Origin: Eopsaltria australis
Lineage: Eukaryota > Chordata > Aves > Passeriformes > Petroicidae
Assembly: GCA_034509425.1 (NCBI GenBank)
Contig: JAVTVJ010000371.1
Coordinates: 1,302,001-1,366,000, forward strand
Length of the DNA stretch: 64,000 bases
Direction: 5' to 3'
Shown piece by piece: positions 58,927 to 64,000 of the stretch. Both the position numbers and the translations under genes were made by a program. Position 1 is the first letter of the stretch, and every line of letters begins with the position of its first letter. The notes under the pieces were generated by a model. That model saw nothing but the letters and a program-made list of their open reading frames with translations. It did no database searches and was not told where the DNA came from.

Positions 58927-59813
58927 TGAGTGAGTTCACCTTGTGCCCCCCAACCCCCAAAGTGCTCCACAGAGCCCAGACCAGACCCAAGGCAAGTGTT
59001 CTCCCCTGTGAGCTTCTCTGCTTCAGAAAGCATGAACATCATCCTGAACATCATCCACTTTGCATCCCTTTCAGGGGCAAGGCTCTGCTTTCTCTCACCC
59101 AGACTGCAAAGGCAACATAAGCAGTACTGAGTGCCTTTTTTCCATCTAATTGCTGGAGTTGTTGGAGCTTCAGGGTGGTAGAGCACATCATGGTTGACCA
59201 CCAGCTTAAGAGAAACAGGGTGACAAACAGAAGGGAGAGTCACAAAACAGGTAAGGAGAGTATGGATTTATTGAGAAGACTCACTAGAAATATCTTAATA
59301 GGTCTAGCTTAGATTATCTGCTACCTCTCTTTGCAGTCACTGTACATGAGTGAATAACATCCATCCATCTGCCTCACTGTCATCTTATTTTAATCTAGGC
59401 ACCATGAAATAGAGGGGATGTTTCCTACATACGGAGAGGATCTTGTAGAGGAAAGGGTGGAAACTCCATTGTTAGAGGATTTGAAACTGGAGAGCTGAAA
59501 CTCTGCTAGTTATACCCTGAGGAACAATCCTGCTTAGGCCTTCAGAGGGATGAATTAACCTTTTCCTTCTCAAGGGTATTTTACCCACCATCACCATAGT
59601 CATCCTGGGAAAATAAAGGAGCTCTGTTTCCTCGCCTTGAAGACAGGTTGTGCTGACAGGTGCCATCCTCTAGCCAGGTGTCTTCACACCATTTAACTGG
59701 GTTAAAAAAAGCTGTTCTGTGTGCTAAATTGCTTCCTCACTTCCCAAGGCGTGAAAGCCTTTTCTCTCTTTCACGTGTCCATGCTTCACTCCTTCTGGGG
59801 AGACAGCTGGTCC

Positions 59814-59829
59814 TTTTTTTTTTTTTTTA
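59814..59829 (+). repeat. Poly-T run
   Basis: A run of about sixteen T. A similar run of about eighteen T lies at 60204-60221. Neither is attached to a recognisable retroelement. Confidence 0.85.
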
Positions 59830-61739
59830 ATACATTCTGCTCCTTAAATGCCGTCTCTGAAACAAATCAGGTCATGTGGAGCCAGGCCCATGAAATACAC
59901 TGAGGTGACTCAATCCTGGGAAATCACTGGGAGTTGGACGCCTAAATTTCTTTGTGAGTCTAGGCCCAAGTGGCCTTGAGTTAAATCATTATGAAGATAC
60001 ATTGTATTCTACTCAAGAACAGAGCATGGGCTGAGATGCATCTTAACCCCACAAACAGCACAGGAGTTTGGGTGAATCAGCACTAGTTCACCTAAATAAC
60101 TGAAGGAAAGGTTTCCACACATACTTTAGCACAGGTGTCATGAGAAAAGAATGACTTTGCACCCTTGTTTCTTTGCATAGAGAATACAGTTGTTTGCTTT
60201 GGGTTTTTTTTTTTTTTTTTCCCAATAACTATCAGGTATTGTATTTCCCTTGGGTGAAATGGGTGAAGAGGGTTATTGGTAAGTGTCAATGGTCCTATGG
60301 ATGTCCAGGCTCTGGCCAGTATTGATGCCTTGTCTGGTGAAAGGTGTGTAAGTCCAAAATCTAGGCTCCCAGCACATGGTTTTCAAAATACTGGGAGATG
60401 GCCACATGTATCAGAGGGCTCTGCGATTTGGTGTCACATTTAAGAGGAGCTTCTAAAGTGAGGATAGAAAAGAGCAGGATACCAGGGTGATGGCTGAGCA
60501 TACAGCATAGCAGTAGCAAATAGCATCCTGATCCTAGGATAAACATTAAGGAAGTTGAATCAAGCTATATATTGGAAGGCAGGGAAATACCAGGTAAAGG
60601 AGAGCTAGAGAGAGAAGCAAAGGAAGCTGTGTAATATTAAAGCACCTTTCAGTGAAACAGTAAGTTTTGTTGGTCTCTCCATCCCAGCATTCAAAATTCA
60701 AAACAATGTGATTATTTTTCCAAGGAAAGGCAATGGGGTACACCATAAGAGACAAGTGGACTAACAGCAAGCAAGGACCAAAGCACTCAGTCCTCTCCTT
60801 TCTTTGCCTATATGTGGCTGCAAACAGGTGGGACATCTAGAAAACACCTAGTTTCTCCATTTCTCCTTTCCTGAAATACTAGCACAGGAGAAATTTAAAA
60901 GGGTCTGGAGGTTTTAGTATTACTTCCTTAATTCTTTGCCATAATTTGTCCCCTCCTGTAAGCTGTGGGTTTGGAGATGGAAGGTACAAAAGCAGACAAA
61001 GATTAGAAATCTTCTTGTCATGGGTTCAGGAAATTTTGACATTTCTGGTACCTAAGAACTAACCTCTGCCCTGTCTTTAACATTAATTTCTTATCTCCTC
61101 TCTCAGCTATGTGATAGCAAGGAAAGTGTCACTTACAGGAACAGTCTGGCTGGGAAGGGATGTCCTAGAAACCTGGAGGTGTGGCAGACAAGCAGATGGG
61201 GATGGTGAGAGGATCATCCCTCTAGGACTGGAAAGGTGCTGTGGGCTGTGTAGATAGAGACATAAAAGTGTGTTTCATAGTGGCAAAGCTGTGCACACTG
61301 GCTTAATTGGGTATGTGAAGGTGGTCTGAATAAAGAAATGGACATGTTTGACTGTGTATGTTCTTTTATAGATCCATTTAGCTCTGCATCCACCTGCCTC
61401 AGTTATGTCCTGCCATTATGGGATCCATGATTTGTTCAACACTTAATGAAACAGAGGACATTTGCTCTGTGTAAAATGGCACTATCTTGCATATACCCTA
61501 ACAGTATCATGAATACTAATATGTAGAAATATACTTATATGTATAATATACATAAATGTGTAAATGAAGGGAAGGGGGGTGATGGAATACTAATATCTGA
61601 AACCCATGCCTAGCAGACCTGGGAACTCTAGATTCCATGCAAACACTAGTAATAATAGTCACTTTATTCCAGCCACAGTACTACAGCCAAGATGTCATGT
61701 ACGCTTGGGAGATAGATAAGACAGACAGATTTCTTGTTT

Positions 61740-61905
61740 TCCAGTGAGATGGTTTTGAATGCATCCTGGCAGGGCTGACTCACCCTTTTAGCTTTCCAAG
61801 GAAGACAAATTGCTTTCCAGGAGCTTCTGCTGTATACAGGTTATTTTTGAGCGCTTCCTTAATTAAGGTTTATCTGCTGTGCACACAATCCGCAGATTAT
61901 AAGCC
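61740..61905. promoter_or_regulatory. Candidate conserved non-coding element
   Basis: A motif-dense, non-repetitive stretch with TTAATTAA (61859-61866), the palindrome TGTGCACA (61878-61885) nested between ATCTGC (61872-61877) and its complement GCAGAT (61892-61897), and an ATTATAAG word. The mixture of homeodomain-type and palindromic sites resembles deeply conserved enhancers. This is inference without alignment. Confidence 0.3.
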
Positions 61906-64000
61906 CTTGGGGCTTTTTTTTGTGTGAACAGAAGTTTCCCCCTGAACAACCTGTTTCTCACCCGACCCATTGTTATATAACACGACACACATTCTTCATG
62001 GATACCATGTCCTACCCCAGAAGCAGCTGAGGCCAGTAGCCTGAAATAAAGTAATTTCAAATGCCTGGGATGCTTCACTGGGGAAGGACTGAATAGAAAC
62101 AGGATTCCTGAGGGCCACAGCTGGCAAAGACAAACTATTAGTACATTTCTTTCATCCATGATCTTGAACTCCACCTCTGCCTCAGTCTCATGTTTCTTGT
62201 CTTTTGTATCTGAAATTATGCTGAAAGCACCCTACTGGAAATACACTTTGCAGTTGCACAACTTGGGATCTGGCAAGGACTCAAATGAATGTCATCCCAC
62301 TGGGAGAAGAGGATAATGATGTCACTGGAATAGCAAAGCAGCCTTTTAGCTCTGCCATGCTGTAGGTGTAGGTGAGAGGTTTCAGTCTGACCTCCTTGGA
62401 AAGTTGTTCTCTCCCATCCCCTGCCAGACCCAGGGCTGATAGGCACAGGGCCAACCCTGTGGCTCACTGTGCCCTGGGCTTTGGCTAGCAGGGGAAGGAG
62501 ATAAACCTATACAGGGCTGCAAAGCCCAGGTAACAGGGCAGCTCCTCTGGAGTCAGAGAGTCAGGCATGTAGCAGTCCACGATCCATAGTAGCTGTCTTG
62601 GTTAGTGTAGGAGGTATGTGGGATGTGAGAGCAATAAGGCCAGTGAGAAGAGAGATCTCCCTTCAGTCAATGGTTTTCATCTTTGTCCAGGGATTAACAG
62701 TTTTATCATATTCACTAATGGTTTTGCAGGAATCAGGCATGGTGACTGGACCCTTAAGGCCTCGTAGTTATGTCTAAATTGTCTTTCCAGTCTCCCAGTC
62801 TTGCTGCTGTTTGAGATTAGCCGTAGTCCTTGGGGAGAAGCAGTCAAAGCTACAGCATCTAAGTGTTATACATTTCTCTGAAGGAGTACCAGTCTATTTT
62901 CATGTTGCTGTGGCTACGGTGTAATGCTGGCATACCCAAGATCTCCTTAAACCAGCTAGTTCAGGTATTAGCAGTTAGGTTGTCACAGCAACACAGGACT
63001 TACTGCAAGCTGCAAAACTTGTCTAAGGAACAGGATGGATGAGCCTGTGTGGAGCTCTGCACTACCCTGGCTAGTTTAAATGCACTTCCAATTTGTTTCT
63101 ACCTCCTTATGCTGAAGTAGGCTGAAAAGCTTACCCAGATGCTGAATAACAGTGTTGAGTTGCAAGACACAGATGAGTGGTTGCAGCCTGCTGGTGCCTG
63201 CATCGTCTCTGCACATAACCATCACCTGCTCTCTGACACGATGAGGCAAACATGAAAGCCCACTTTCCATACTGTGTCATTTAATGCACTTGGGAAAGCG
63301 TAGACATAATGCTCAGCTGTGCGCCTGTGATTGGTACAACAACCATTTTGTCCCTGGGCATGGTCAGGAGCACAAAAACTCTTTGTGCAGAATTCTATGT
63401 ATTAATCCCATTTACATATTCATTTACAGCCTTTTTCATCCCCTGCAGAAGCATCCTGGCCCCAAGTGCCCCTCCTATCTCACTTCCTTCTGTATACAGA
63501 CCCATCCACATCTCTGCACAGCTGTGTGGGGTGGCTCTTTTCCTGATGATTTGGGGCTGCTCACTCCTTGGCCACCATACCCACTTAAGGAATGATGGGC
63601 ACTAGTGTTAGGGTGAGGGATCTGTGCTCACTGGGGACCCAGTGGGACACAGTGGGTACCACCTCTGGAAGTGGACATCAGATGGGTTCCCTGGTTGAGC
63701 ATCACTCCCACGTGTGCTTGATCCTGTCTTTTGCTGTGGAAACGATCACTTCCAGTCTGTTTCCCAGGAATTGCTGCTACTATGGCCACTCTTCTTTCTC
63801 CCTCTCCACAGGCATGATGTTTCCAGTGGCACATCTGCACATTGCAGTGGCTTCTTCTTCCTTCTTCCTGCCACACTTTTATTGGACATGTTTGCAGGTT
63901 GTTCCCTCTCTCTGATCTCCTGGTCGGGAGCCTTTCCCCCGATGGCACATCCGGGTTGCAATGGCCAAAGGAGTGGTTCCCTCTTCCCACAGAGGAGTAA

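Larger units (their letters stand above)
35327..64000 (+). other. GAP43: GAP43 intron 1 (start; continues past the window)
   Basis: The donor at 35327 opens an intron with no GAP43 exon 2 before the right edge, so intron 1 is at least 28.6 kb. Large first introns are normal for this gene. Apart from the repeats, CpG patch, ORF and candidate regulatory stretches listed separately, the segments 35327-37204, 37461-39676, 40383-41490, 42831-44779, 46101-47929, 48216-50979, 51236-52019, 52821-57489 and 57913-64000 show no exon, RNA gene or element that I can recognise. Short frames in them have no family resemblance. An unrelated nested gene cannot be excluded, but none is visible. Confidence 0.8.

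Noticed and set aside
35327..64000. Search for GAP43 exon 2 (IQ calmodulin-binding region)
   Set aside because: No frame with V-E-K followed by an IQ-type segment and a long acidic Ala/Glu-rich tail occurs on +; exon 2 must lie beyond the window.

Overview
The window is vertebrate nuclear DNA, almost certainly from a bird and most likely a passerine. The evidence is several CR1 LINE copies, some still carrying the CR1 3' end, and two tRNA-Ile-derived SINEs with CR1-like tails, a design known from zebra finch (TguSINE1). Intergenic spacing is long and there are no bacterial-type gene blocks. I can name only one protein-coding gene with confidence: exon 1 of GAP43 (neuromodulin), coding 35297-35326 on the + strand. 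It encodes MLCCMRRTKQ and ends at a splice donor exactly where the vertebrate gene is split.

Layout. Positions 1 to about 34.3 kb are upstream intergenic DNA. This part holds three minus-strand CR1 copies (3751-4362, 11133-12205, 26531-27110), an orphan CpG island (4363-4930), two long pentanucleotide microsatellites (6017-6139 and 22333-22487), a degenerate TG/GA-rich repeat field (16501-16818) and several strand-asymmetric T/G or A/C tracts. An exon-like open segment with a good acceptor lies at 33782-33894. From about 34.3 to 35.3 kb is the GAP43 promoter and leader: a GC-rich region, a run of G-quadruplex-capable G tracts, an AP-1/CRE-like site, an E-box, short upstream ORFs, a TG tract and a 130-base purine-rich stretch that ends about ten bases before the start codon.

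From 35327 to the right edge (at least 28.6 kb) is GAP43 intron 1. Exon 2, which would begin V-E-K and encode the calmodulin-binding IQ region, is not in the window. The intron contains a compact CpG-dense patch (37205-37460), two oppositely oriented tRNA-derived SINEs (39677-39829 and 40247-40382), an unexplained 259-codon minus-strand ORF (41491-42270), an old plus-strand CR1 (44780-46100), a younger-type minus CR1 (50980-51235), a plus CR1 fragment (57490-57912), and ancient amniote-wide repeats at 47930-48215, 52020-52300 and 52690-52820. Several AT-rich, homeodomain-motif-dense stretches look like conserved regulatory elements.

Most other open reading frames are chance frames, or frames through CpG islands, microsatellites and CR1 fossils, and are not listed as genes. 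I see no CRISPR array, operon, recognisable endogenous retrovirus or clearly novel system. The most useful leads are the structured GAP43 promoter and leader, the intronic and orphan CpG islands, the unexplained ORF, and the exon-like segment 1.5 kb upstream of GAP43.
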